From JAUILH01 sp964230215 (GTDB lineage: Bacteria; Bacteroidota; Bacteroidia; Flavobacteriales_D; JAUILH01), in assembly GCA_964230215.1 (NCBI GenBank), contig CAXRGQ010000007.1:806001-870000 (forward strand): a DNA stretch of 64,000 nucleotides. Direction: 5' to 3'. This document shows positions 31,441 through 38,728 of this stretch, piece by piece. The notes under the pieces are model-generated. The model had not been told where the DNA came from. It worked only from the letters and a program-made list of their open reading frames with translations, and searched no databases. A program made the translations under genes and the position numbers. The first letter of the stretch is position 1, and every line of letters starts with the position of its first letter.

Positions 31441-33258
31441 ATGAAGAAATTATTGTTTGTTTCACTGCTAGGACTGGCTCTGGCTGGTTGTGGTGATAAA
31501 TCATCAAGTGATACAGAAGGAAAGAAAGATGGAGGTGAAAGCAAGTCTGATGATAAAAAATCATCTCATTCATCTGCTGGTTTGGATGGCTTGCGTGAAG
31601 GAAATGGCAACGTATCCTTAGGAGGAACTTTTCACCTTGCTGAAGAAGAACCATACACCACTTTGTTTCCTCAAGCGATTGAAGATTTAAATTCATCTAA
31701 AATGGCCAATCAAATTTATGAGGGGCTAGTTAAGTATAATCCGTCTACATTAGAACTTGAGCCTGCTGTGGCAGAAAGCTATGAGCTAAGTGCTGATGGA
31801 ACAGAGTTTACATTTAAGATTCGTAAAGGCGTGAAATTCCACGACAATGACTGTTTTGAAGGCGGAAAAGGAAGAGAGCTAACCGCTAATGATGTAAAGT
31901 ACTCAATTGAGTTAATGTGTTCTGGAGATAACACAATGGCTAAATCAAATTTTGAAAATACTTACTTAAGTACTCTAGAAGGTGCTGCAGCCTATAATAG
32001 TGGACAGGCAGATAACATTTCTGGTGTTGAAGTAATTGATGACTACACACTAAAGCTGAAACTTAATGCAGCCCACACAAGCTTTATCTACAAATTGGCA
32101 CTAACGCCAACAGCGGTAATTGCTAAAGAGGCATACGAAAAATATGGAAGTGAGATAAAGGTTGGATCTGGACCATTTAAATATGTATCAGAAACAGCTG
32201 ATGGTGTTGTAATGGCGAGAAATGAAAATTATTACGGTAAAGATGCTGATGGCAATCAATTACCGTACATGGATACTGTGGTTTTCCATTTTATCGATAA
32301 TAAGTCCGAGCAGGTTGAAATGTTCGAGAATGGACAGTTACACGTATTAAATGGTTTACCTGCAGAAAGTGCTGCCGAGATCATCCAAGAGAAAATTGAC
32401 GAGTACGAAGGTGCTCCACCAGTGAAAATTTCTCAGTTTGAACCTGAATTAGCTTGTCAGTATTATGAGTTTAATATGACAAGAAAACATTTTAAGGATG
32501 CAAGAGTTAGAAAGGCGTTTAACTATGCGGTTGATCGAAATAAGATAATCGAAAACGTTCTATACAACCAGGCTCACATGAGCGGTAATTACGGAATTAC
32601 ACCTCCAGTGAAGATCTTAAAGGATTACCCATTTGATAGTATAGCTAATTACGGTTATGAGTATAATCCAGAGTTGGCTAAGGAATTAATGGCGGAAGCT
32701 GGATATCCAAATGGAGAAGGATTTCCTACACTTGAATTGGTGATTAATAGCGGTGGTAACATGCACAATAAAGTTGCAAAAGAGGTTACTAAGCAGCTAA
32801 GATCAGTTTTAGGAGTGGAAGTAAACTTGGCGGTTGTGCCATTCAAACAAAAGTTGGAAGATGCTAAGTACGGCAAGGCAGACATGTTTAGAGGTGCGTG
32901 GGTAGCTGATTATCCAGACCCAGAAACATTCTTAACGAATTTCTATGGTAAAAACGTGCCAGCTAGTCTTGACGAACCATCGCATCCAAATACAACCAGA
33001 TATAAGAATGCAACCTTTGATAAGTACTTTGAAGCTGCGCTTAAATCAACAGACAAGGAATCGCGTTATGATAACTTCTTTAATGCAGAAAAAACCATGT
33101 TAATGGATCCACCAATAATGGTTTTATGGTATGCTGAAGATTATAAGTTATACTATTCGTATGTTAGAAATTATGCGCCAAATGCACTTCAGTACCTTGA
33201 TTTAAGCAGAGTATATCTAAAAGTTTGGGAAAAGAATGAGTGGGTAGATGCTCACTAG
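31441..33258 (+). CDS. ABC transporter substrate-binding lipoprotein, family 5 (peptide type)
   Basis: 605 residues from the ATG at 31441 (an upstream TTG is not needed). Lipobox LALAGC at the start, then a serine/lysine/aspartate-rich linker (residues 20-50), then the periplasmic-binding-protein type 2 fold of the OppA/DppA family: FKIRKGVKFHDN, LTANDVKYSIELM, RVRKAFNYAVDRNKII. Role inferred: capture of oligopeptides or similar solutes for an ABC importer. No permease or ATPase genes are next to it, so partners are elsewhere. Ends at a strong terminator. Confidence 0.92.
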   Translation: MKKLLFVSLLGLALAGCGDKSSSDTEGKKDGGESKSDDKKSSHSSAGLDGLREGNGNVSLGGTFHLAEEEPYTTLFPQAIEDLNSSKMANQIYEGLVKYNPSTLELEPAVAESYELSADGTEFTFKIRKGVKFHDNDCFEGGKGRELTANDVKYSIELMCSGDNTMAKSNFENTYLSTLEGAAAYNSGQADNISGVEVIDDYTLKLKLNAAHTSFIYKLALTPTAVIAKEAYEKYGSEIKVGSGPFKYVSETADGVVMARNENYYGKDADGNQLPYMDTVVFHFIDNKSEQVEMFENGQLHVLNGLPAESAAEIIQEKIDEYEGAPPVKISQFEPELACQYYEFNMTRKHFKDARVRKAFNYAVDRNKIIENVLYNQAHMSGNYGITPPVKILKDYPFDSIANYGYEYNPELAKELMAEAGYPNGEGFPTLELVINSGGNMHNKVAKEVTKQLRSVLGVEVNLAVVPFKQKLEDAKYGKADMFRGAWVADYPDPETFLTNFYGKNVPASLDEPSHPNTTRYKNATFDKYFEAALKSTDKESRYDNFFNAEKTMLMDPPIMVLWYAEDYKLYYSYVRNYAPNALQYLDLSRVYLKVWEKNEWVDAH

Positions 33259-33282
33259 AATTTAGACAAGCAAGAACATTTT

Positions 33283-33309
33283 AAAGGGAGCTAGGAGCTC
33301 CCTTTTTTT
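33283..33309 (+). terminator. Terminator of the solute-binding lipoprotein gene
   Basis: Perfect 10-bp stem AAAGGGAGCT / AGCTCCCTTT, 3-base loop, seven T. Confidence 0.92.
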
Positions 33310-33336
33310 GTTTTACAATATTTCGTTCGGCAAAAC

Positions 33337-33407
33337 GTCTTAAGAAGCACAGGGTGGCAGATTAACATTTTTTAAGACACACGAATACATGTCTTAAATT
33401 ATTTTTG
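33337..33407 (+). promoter_or_regulatory. Promoter with three TCTTAA boxes for the 45-residue gene
   Basis: -7 element TATTTTTG at 33400-33407. Directly upstream is the inverted repeat TTAAGACA (33372-33379), 10 bases, TGTCTTAA (33390-33397); a further box GTCTTAAG is at 33337-33344. Position over the -33 region suggests a regulator site. Confidence 0.5.
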
Positions 33408-33454
33408 GCACAGCATTTGATTATGAGAAAATAGAACACTAAAAAACATACGTC

Positions 33455-33592
33455 ATGAACGAAATAAAGAAACAATATAGAGAAGCAAAAGAATTAGCAA
33501 AGAAGTTAATGCAGTCTGGAATGATTGGTGCTTATTTAAAGCAATTGACTGTGGTAGATGCTTTACAACTTCAGCTAGTAAAAGCTAAATAA
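33455..33592 (+). CDS. Small hypothetical helical protein, 45 residues
   Basis: Too short for the usual ORF cut-off. It begins MNEIKKQYREAKELAKK, continues to LMQSGMIGAYLKQL and ends QLVKAK: an amphipathic, lysine-rich helix-helix pattern, no signal peptide, no cysteine. A TATTTTTG promoter element with nearby inverted repeats lies about 47 bases upstream and a perfect terminator 22 bases downstream, which supports a real, separately controlled transcript. Small proteins with an LMxSGxIxAY phrase seem to occur in other Bacteroidota, but this is from memory. Function unknown. Confidence 0.7.
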   Translation: MNEIKKQYREAKELAKKLMQSGMIGAYLKQLTVVDALQLQLVKAK

Positions 33593-33613
33593 GATAAGTT
33601 TATAGTTTAAGAT

Positions 33614-33641
33614 AAAAGAGCGGGCATTGCCCGCTCTTTTT
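33614..33641. terminator. Bidirectional terminator between the 45-residue gene and the SulP gene
   Basis: Perfect 12-bp stem AAAAGAGCGGGC / GCCCGCTCTTTT with a 3-base loop; A-run and T-run on the two sides let it serve both converging genes. Confidence 0.9.
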
Positions 33642-33662
33642 GTTTTGATACAGATTGTATGT

Positions 33663-35264
33663 TTACTTGATTAAGGCGCCTCCATGCTTATGCACATGCT
33701 TTCCTTGTTGTTCAAGTTGGTATTCAATTTCTCCTACTACTTCTTGGCCATCATTGTCGATATGGATCACATTTTCAAAATCAATCATCACTCGATCGCC
33801 ATCTATTTTTTGAACGAGACTTCTAAGCCCAGCTTTACTTATAAATGAAATCCTTTCTGACAAGACAATTACATCTTCGACTCTACCATGTTTGTCTTCC
33901 CTCTTTTCTAGCTTACCACCCCTAATCATGGCTATTAAATGACCAAAAGATTTAACCTCATTTAAAAATATTGTTATTAGTAAGGCAATTGCAAAACCAA
34001 TTCCAATGCCCGTTAAGAGGTCAGAAAAAAGAATTCCTCCGATGGTAGCGATGAAAGGCACAAACTGCATCCATCCACGCTGCCAATAATCGCGATAAAG
34101 GCTAGGTTTTGATAGTTTCATACCAATTACAATTAATACAGCCGCCAGAGAAGCCAGTGGAATATAATTCATTAGCGACGGGATTAATAAAACACTCAAT
34201 AATAACAGCCACCCATGCAAGAAAGCTGACAATTTTGATTTGGCACCATTTTGAGCATTGGCAGAGCTACGTACAATCACCTGAGTAACGGGTAAACCAC
34301 CTAAAAATCCACTTACAAGATTGCCGGCACCTTGTGCAAGTAGTTCTTGGTTTGGGTTACTTCTCCTCATTTCAGGGTCTAATCTATCAGCAGCGTCTAA
34401 ACAAAGTAAGGTTTCTAAACTGGCCACAACAGCAAGTGTAATGGCGGCAGTATAAACCTTAGAGTCCTGTAATGCATCAAAATTTGGGAACATATAGAAT
34501 ACATCTCCTAAACCAGATATTTCTGGTAAAGTTACTAGGTGTGATGAACTAACAGCCATAGAAGTTCCCTCGACAGCGGCAACAAACACGGCACCAAGAA
34601 CAACAATCATTAGTGGAGCAGAAATAATCTTTGTAAAACTCTGTTTTTGCATAAATTTTCTTGACCATAGAAGGGTTATTAGCAAGCCAAATATGAAAAC
34701 CAATGTCGGAGATTGTGTGATCGCGTCATGCATGTCGAAAATCTCTGTAAAGGTGTTTTTACCGTCTGCTTGATCAAAATCTATATCGCCTTCGTAATCT
34801 TTGTCATATCCGAAGGCATGGGGAATTTGTTTTAAAGTAATAATCAGTCCAATTCCAGCTAGCATACCATTAATTACAGCACCTGGGAAAAAGCCGACCA
34901 TATTACCTAGTTTAACGAGCCCAAGTATTACTTGAATTACCCCTGCAAGAACTACAGCAACTAGGAACAACTCAAAACCACCCTCTTCACCTGCAAATCC
35001 TTGAAAGTAGGTAATAGCTCCAGCAACAATAGTTACTAATCCTGCTGCGGGACCGCTAACGCCAAGTGCGCTGTTACTAAAAAACGTAACAACAATACCT
35101 CCAGCAATTCCTGCTATAATACCTGATAATGGTGGTGCACCAGAAGCTAGTGCAATTCCTAAACAAAGTGGCAAGGCCACTAAAAATACAACCAATGCAG
35201 CTGGAATATCTCTTTTTAAATCGCTGCCCCAGTTGAAAAAACCTTTCTTATTATTTGATTTCAT
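33663..35264 (-). CDS. SulP family (SLC26) anion transporter with STAS domain
   Basis: 533 residues. Ten or more hydrophobic segments; SulP signature near the start (ALVVFLVALPLCLGIALASGAPP, GIIAGIAGG) and the conserved GLPVTQVIVRSSANAQNGAKSK block at mid-length. The C-terminal part is a short STAS domain (ISFISKAGLRSLVQKI, VMIDFENVIHIDNDGQEVV). Substrate is likely sulfate, bicarbonate or another anion; the sequence does not decide. No carbonic anhydrase is adjacent. Inner-membrane protein; transcript ends at the bidirectional hairpin. Confidence 0.9.
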   Translation of the reverse strand: MKSNNKKGFFNWGSDLKRDIPAALVVFLVALPLCLGIALASGAPPLSGIIAGIAGGIVVTFFSNSALGVSGPAAGLVTIVAGAITYFQGFAGEEGGFELFLVAVVLAGVIQVILGLVKLGNMVGFFPGAVINGMLAGIGLIITLKQIPHAFGYDKDYEGDIDFDQADGKNTFTEIFDMHDAITQSPTLVFIFGLLITLLWSRKFMQKQSFTKIISAPLMIVVLGAVFVAAVEGTSMAVSSSHLVTLPEISGLGDVFYMFPNFDALQDSKVYTAAITLAVVASLETLLCLDAADRLDPEMRRSNPNQELLAQGAGNLVSGFLGGLPVTQVIVRSSANAQNGAKSKLSAFLHGWLLLLSVLLIPSLMNYIPLASLAAVLIVIGMKLSKPSLYRDYWQRGWMQFVPFIATIGGILFSDLLTGIGIGFAIALLITIFLNEVKSFGHLIAMIRGGKLEKREDKHGRVEDVIVLSERISFISKAGLRSLVQKIDGDRVMIDFENVIHIDNDGQEVVGEIEYQLEQQGKHVHKHGGALIK

Positions 35265-35327
35265 ACTGATATTTTGTGATAAATGAAATGTATCGCATCC
35301 TTCAAATGCGTTAGATGATTCAATTTA

Positions 35328-35618
35328 TCACGCCTCCGGAGGGGTATAGGGGGGCTCAGTATCTACCAATTGATAAGGCAAGTCTTGGTGGCTCTCAATT
35401 GTTACTGATGTAAGATTATTCTGACTAATAATAGCATTTGTGTCGTCGTGCTCGCTCTTCTGATTGTGTTTAGTTTCTTCTTCTTCCTCGGCATTAGAAA
35501 GCACATTGGAAATATCCTCACCAATCTCAAAGTCAATACACGTGATTAAGCTTCCTGCCGAAAACTGAATAATCAATGCAGTTAGAAATGAAAATGATAT
35601 GATATACTTGAAAATCAA
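35328..35618 (-). CDS. Small hypothetical secreted or membrane-anchored acidic protein
   Basis: 96 residues: an N-terminal hydrophobic segment (FKYIISFSFLTALIIQFSAGS) followed by an acidic region (NAEEEEETKHNQKSEHDD) and a proline-rich end (DTEPPYTPPEA). No family recognised. It lies 63 bases upstream of the SulP gene on the same strand, so they may share a transcript. It could be a signal peptide with a short disordered domain. Confidence 0.55.
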   Translation of the reverse strand: MIFKYIISFSFLTALIIQFSAGSLITCIDFEIGEDISNVLSNAEEEEETKHNQKSEHDDTNAIISQNNLTSVTIESHQDLPYQLVDTEPPYTPPEA

Positions 35619-35682
35619 TATAGTTGCAGTTAGTCTTAGCCAAATATACGATTTAAATAGAGTAATCCAGATAAGAGTTCAA

Positions 35683-36087
35683 TTAGTCTTCCAATCCATG
35701 ACCAGAATCAGATTGTTCTACTCTTTTGAGAAAATAATTCCAATCATTTTTATCACACATGGATACTGAAATTCTAACGCGTTCCTTGTTTCCATCTGAG
35801 TTTAGGTAGAGTTTTTTACCATCTAAATAGAAATCTGATAAGGACTTGAATCCATAGGTTTTGTGAACGGTGCCAAATAATGAATAATGTATGAATTGCT
35901 GTCCCCGTATTTCAAAATAGTCGTTTTGAAGATATAGCACACCCATGATAAGGCAAATTACTGCTGGCACAAAGTTTAAAATAGGAACATTTACATCCAT
36001 GTACATTCCCAGGCCAAAAATTGCAATGGCTACTAAGCTTAAAATCACGAATAGATAACCCCAAATCTTATTATATCCTATTGTCAT
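35683..36087 (-). CDS. Hypothetical membrane protein with two helices and a PH-like tail
   Basis: 134 residues from ATG 36087. Longer starts at 36156 and 36180 lie upstream of a TATTTTTG -7 element (36141-36148) and are rejected. MTIGYNKIWGY then two hydrophobic helices (about 9-30 and 35-50) and a beta-rich segment (DYFEIRGQQFIHYSLFG, FYLDGKKLYLNSDG) of PH-domain type. Function unknown. Its promoter is divergent to the cysteine-rich peptide gene. Confidence 0.65.
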   Translation of the reverse strand: MTIGYNKIWGYLFVILSLVAIAIFGLGMYMDVNVPILNFVPAVICLIMGVLYLQNDYFEIRGQQFIHYSLFGTVHKTYGFKSLSDFYLDGKKLYLNSDGNKERVRISVSMCDKNDWNYFLKRVEQSDSGHGLED

Positions 36088-36140
36088 AAAGTTTTTTTGC
36101 GTCTTTTTTGACCTTTCTGCGTCTACATAGGTAGAATCAA

Positions 36141-36148
36141 CAAAAATA
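36141..36148 (-). promoter_or_regulatory. -7 promoter element TATTTTTG
   Basis: Minus strand; TTG at 36165-36167 is 16 bases upstream. About 53 bases before the ATG at 36087. Confidence 0.5.
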
Positions 36149-36168
36149 GTAATCATAAATATTACAAG

Positions 36169-36318
36169 ATGAAAGATCAAGATAAATTAATGAAAGACGG
36201 GACTTGCACATGTGAAAACTGTCAATGTACCCAATGTGACTGCAATGGTAAGTGTGATAGCTCTTGCACTTGCGAAAAATGCGATTGCACGAATTGTAAT
36301 GATTCATGCTGTGCATAA
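36169..36318 (+). CDS. Cysteine-rich 49-residue protein, metallothionein-like
   Basis: Below the usual ORF cut-off. 14 of 49 residues are cysteine, none in the first 12. The pattern is CxC-x2-CxC-x2-CxC-x3-C-x3-CxC-x2-CxC-x2-C-x3-CC: two halves, each starting CTCE (CTCENCQCTQCDC and CTCEKCDCTNC), suggest an internal duplication. Repeated CxC and CxxC is the hallmark of metal-thiolate proteins; binding of Zn, Cu or Cd is inferred. There is no signal peptide, so it is cytosolic. A strong terminator follows 20 bases after the stop and a SigZ-like sigma factor gene comes next. It does not match a metallothionein family I know well, so it may be new. Alternative: a metal chaperone. Confidence 0.8.
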   Translation: MKDQDKLMKDGTCTCENCQCTQCDCNGKCDSSCTCEKCDCTNCNDSCCA

Positions 36319-36337
36319 TACAGACAGGACTTATAAG

Positions 36338-36375
36338 AGTTCCGATATGACTTGTTCATGTCGGAACTTTTTTTT
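36338..36375 (+). terminator. Terminator of the cysteine-rich peptide gene
   Basis: Stem AGTTCCGAtATG / CATgTCGGAACT (one mismatch) with a 7-base loop, followed by eight T. Confidence 0.9.
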
Positions 36376-36396
36376 ATCTTAAATAATAATTTAACA

Positions 36397-36942
36397 ATGG
36401 ATTCAACCACAAATGTCTGGAACAAGTTTCATGAGAATGTGCATAATTTTGTGCGCAAGAGAGTGGATGTAGATGCAGACATTGATGACATTGTACAGGA
36501 AGTTTTTGTTAGAATCCATCTTAAGAAAGAGAGTGTTAAAGATGACGCTAAACTCCAATCTTGGATTTATCAGGTTACACGGAACACAATAGCGGACTTT
36601 TATAGACAAAAGCAGAAAGAGGGCTATAAACAGGACGAAACACCAGATATTGAAGATCAGGATGTGGGATTCTACGGAAAACAAGAGATGTTTTGTTGTC
36701 TGCACCCCTTTGTTGATGAACTACCAGATAAATACAGGGAAGCTTTAAAAATGTCTGATTTGGAAGGCAAAAAACAACAAGAAGTAGCAGACATTTTAGG
36801 TATATCTCTCTCAGGTGCTAAATCTAGGATTCAAAGGGCACGCGAAATACTGAAAACCAAGTTTGTAGCATGTTGCAATTTCACCTTAAATGAGGAGGGT
36901 GAGCTAGTAGGAGAACAAGATTGTGCACGTTGTAATCCATAG
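36397..36942 (+). CDS. sigZ: SigZ-like ECF sigma factor with cysteine-rich C-terminus
   Basis: 181 residues from ATG 36397; the longer frame would start with TTG inside the preceding terminator hairpin. Sigma region 2 (DIDDIVQEVFVRIHLK, LQSWIYQVTRNTIADFYRQ) and region 4 (LPDKYREALKMSDLEGKK, QEVADILGISLSGAKSRIQR) are complete. The phrase CCLHPFVDELPDKYREAL is typical of the SigZ group. Cysteines sit at 100, 101, 159, 160, 176 and 179; the last four form a CC-x15-CxxC tail able to bind metal or form disulfides. No anti-sigma gene is adjacent, so the tail may itself be the sensor (inference). It directly follows the metallothionein-like gene. Confidence 0.85.
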   Translation: MDSTTNVWNKFHENVHNFVRKRVDVDADIDDIVQEVFVRIHLKKESVKDDAKLQSWIYQVTRNTIADFYRQKQKEGYKQDETPDIEDQDVGFYGKQEMFCCLHPFVDELPDKYREALKMSDLEGKKQQEVADILGISLSGAKSRIQRAREILKTKFVACCNFTLNEEGELVGEQDCARCNP

Positions 36943-36971
36943 AAGCAACCTTTTTTTGTATATTTACGTCA

Positions 36972-37217
36972 TATTAAGTAGACAACCCAAGGTGAACATC
37001 CTATAGAGCAATCGCTCGAAACCACTTTGGAACTTTATGTACTAACATGAAAGAGTTCCAAAGTATATTTCAAAAATATATTATCGGAATGTAATGTTAG
37101 GAAAGGACTTTCCTGACCTTGTTATTGCGAATTACCCAGATCTCTGAGTATTGCTTACTTACCTCAAAACAATATTTAGAGATTTTGCCCCTCCAACTGA
37201 GAGGGGCATTTTTGTAC
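36972..37217 (+). ncRNA. Candidate structured non-coding RNA with own terminator
   Basis: No ORF explains this 295-base spacer. Closing stem AAGTAGACAA (36976-36985) pairs with TTGCTTACTT (37151-37160) with one mismatch; inner CAAGGT (36988-36993) / ACCTTG (37116-37121). Within it are GAGC/GCTC (37006-37017), a perfect 11-bp stem ACTTTGGAACT / AGTTCCAAAGT (37024-37064) with ATGT/ACAT in its loop, and TTAGGAAA/TTTCCTGA (37097-37116). A near -7 element TATATTTA at 36959-36966 sits just upstream. About 185 bases between the closing strands is 6S-like in size, but the multi-branch form is not clearly 6S. Confidence 0.5.
37187..37213 (+). terminator. Terminator of the candidate RNA
   Basis: Perfect 7-bp stem GCCCCTC / GAGGGGC, 7-base loop, then ATTTTT. 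The T-run is on the plus strand only, so it does not serve the ndh gene. Confidence 0.85.
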
Positions 37218-37237
37218 CCTGATGCTACTAGATCAAT

Positions 37238-38590
37238 CTATTTTTCAAGCTCTTCTGTGACATGATGTTCAAGTCCTACACCATATTGCTCACGCCTTTT
37301 CTTTTTGGCTTTGGATAATTCAAACGGGGTAATAATAAGACGCATTCCTCTATCAGAATTAAAGTAGTTTCTAGTCCAATTCATCAGGACTACTAATCTG
37401 TTTCTAAATCCGACGAGTGCGAGCAAATGAACAAGCATCCAAATGAACCATGCAACAAAGCCACCAATATTTCTTTTGCCAATCTGAACGACGGCTTTAT
37501 TTTTACCAACCGTAGCCATGGCTCCTTTGTCTTTATATTTAAAAGGGCGTAGCTCCTGTTTTTTTAGAAGCCGATTAAAGTTTTTTGCCAATTGTTCGCC
37601 TTGCTGCACGGCAACTGGTGCTACCATCGGATGACCCCTGGGCGTATCCTCGGTTTCCATAGCTGCTACATCACCTATTGCAAAAATATTTTCATGACCT
37701 TTTATTCTGTTGTATTCGTCTACCAGAATTCTGTTTCCTCGGCTTATGGCGTCAACACCTAATCCACTTATTGGAGCACCTTCAACTCCGGCTGTCCAAA
37801 TAAGTGTTTTAGCAATCATATCTTGATCTGTATTTGTCTGTACATAATCACCATGATAATCCAACACGCGGGTATTAAGAACCACTTCTACACCTAGGTT
37901 TTCAAGGTATTTTAATGCACGGGCCGATGATTTTTCAGACAATGCGGGTAAAACGCGATCCCTTGACTGTACTAGATAAATGTTCATTTTGGATATATCT
38001 AGTTCGGGGTAATCTTTAGGTAATACCTTTTGCTTCATTTCGCCCAGCGCACCAGCTAATTCCACTCCTGTAGGACCAGCTCCAGCAATAACAAAGTTCA
38101 TCAAACCTTGACGCTTTCTTTCATTCGTTAAGGTCAGGGCTTTTTCGAAATTCTGTAACACCAAGCTCCTTAAATCAATGGCCTCAATGATGTTTTTCAT
38201 TGACATGGCATTTACTATAAGCCCTTCATTGCCGAAGAAGTTGGTTCTGGCACCTGTGGCAATTACCAAGTAATCGTATTCTAAAGTGACATCCTTGCCC
38301 AAATCAATGTATTTTTCCTCAGCATGAATCTTTTTAACCGTTTTCCTTCTGAAGTAGAAGTTTTTCTGACCCTCAAATATCTTCCTAACAGGATAGCAGA
38401 TAGATTCCGCCTCCAATGCGGATGTCGCAACTTGGTACAATAATGGTTGAAACGTGTGAAAATTGTTCTTGTCAATCAGCACCACCTGGCAGTCCGTTTT
38501 TCTCAGTGCTTTTGCGAGTTTTATCCCCCCAAAACCAGCACCTATGATGACGATTCGGGGATGTTTTGATTCTGGGATGTTTATTTTCAT
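37238..38590 (-). CDS. ndh: Type II NADH dehydrogenase (NDH-2)
   Basis: 450 residues. FAD-binding Rossmann motif IVIIGAGFGGIKLA at residues 13-26, NAD-binding motif GAGPTGVELAGALGEM near residue 170, and the second FAD motif IFAIGDVAAM. A C-terminal hydrophobic segment (AWFIWMLVHLLALVGFRNRLV) and a basic tail support membrane association. The enzyme moves electrons from NADH to quinone without pumping protons. Length fits NDH-2 of Bacteroidota. Transcribed separately from the photolyase operon; the 138-base spacer to 38729 shows no gene. Confidence 0.9.
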   Translation of the reverse strand: MKINIPESKHPRIVIIGAGFGGIKLAKALRKTDCQVVLIDKNNFHTFQPLLYQVATSALEAESICYPVRKIFEGQKNFYFRRKTVKKIHAEEKYIDLGKDVTLEYDYLVIATGARTNFFGNEGLIVNAMSMKNIIEAIDLRSLVLQNFEKALTLTNERKRQGLMNFVIAGAGPTGVELAGALGEMKQKVLPKDYPELDISKMNIYLVQSRDRVLPALSEKSSARALKYLENLGVEVVLNTRVLDYHGDYVQTNTDQDMIAKTLIWTAGVEGAPISGLGVDAISRGNRILVDEYNRIKGHENIFAIGDVAAMETEDTPRGHPMVAPVAVQQGEQLAKNFNRLLKKQELRPFKYKDKGAMATVGKNKAVVQIGKRNIGGFVAWFIWMLVHLLALVGFRNRLVVLMNWTRNYFNSDRGMRLIITPFELSKAKKKRREQYGVGLEHHVTEELEK

Positions 38591-38728
38591 GGCTAGTGAA
38601 AGTTAGTAACTAATGCATAACATAACAAGCGAATGTTATTGAGATACATTATTAAATTAACAACAACTCATTCAGTATTGTGTTCAAATCGTCATACTCA
38701 CGCTAGTTATTAACTCTAGTAATTAAAT

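Noticed and set aside
36352..36396. Longer start of the sigma factor (TTG)
   Set aside because: It overlaps the terminator hairpin of the preceding gene; ATG 36397 gives the normal SigZ-like N-terminus.
36972..37217. Calling the structured RNA 6S RNA
   Set aside because: The closing helix and size are similar, but the inner part is multi-branched and asymmetric; a named call needs a covariance model.
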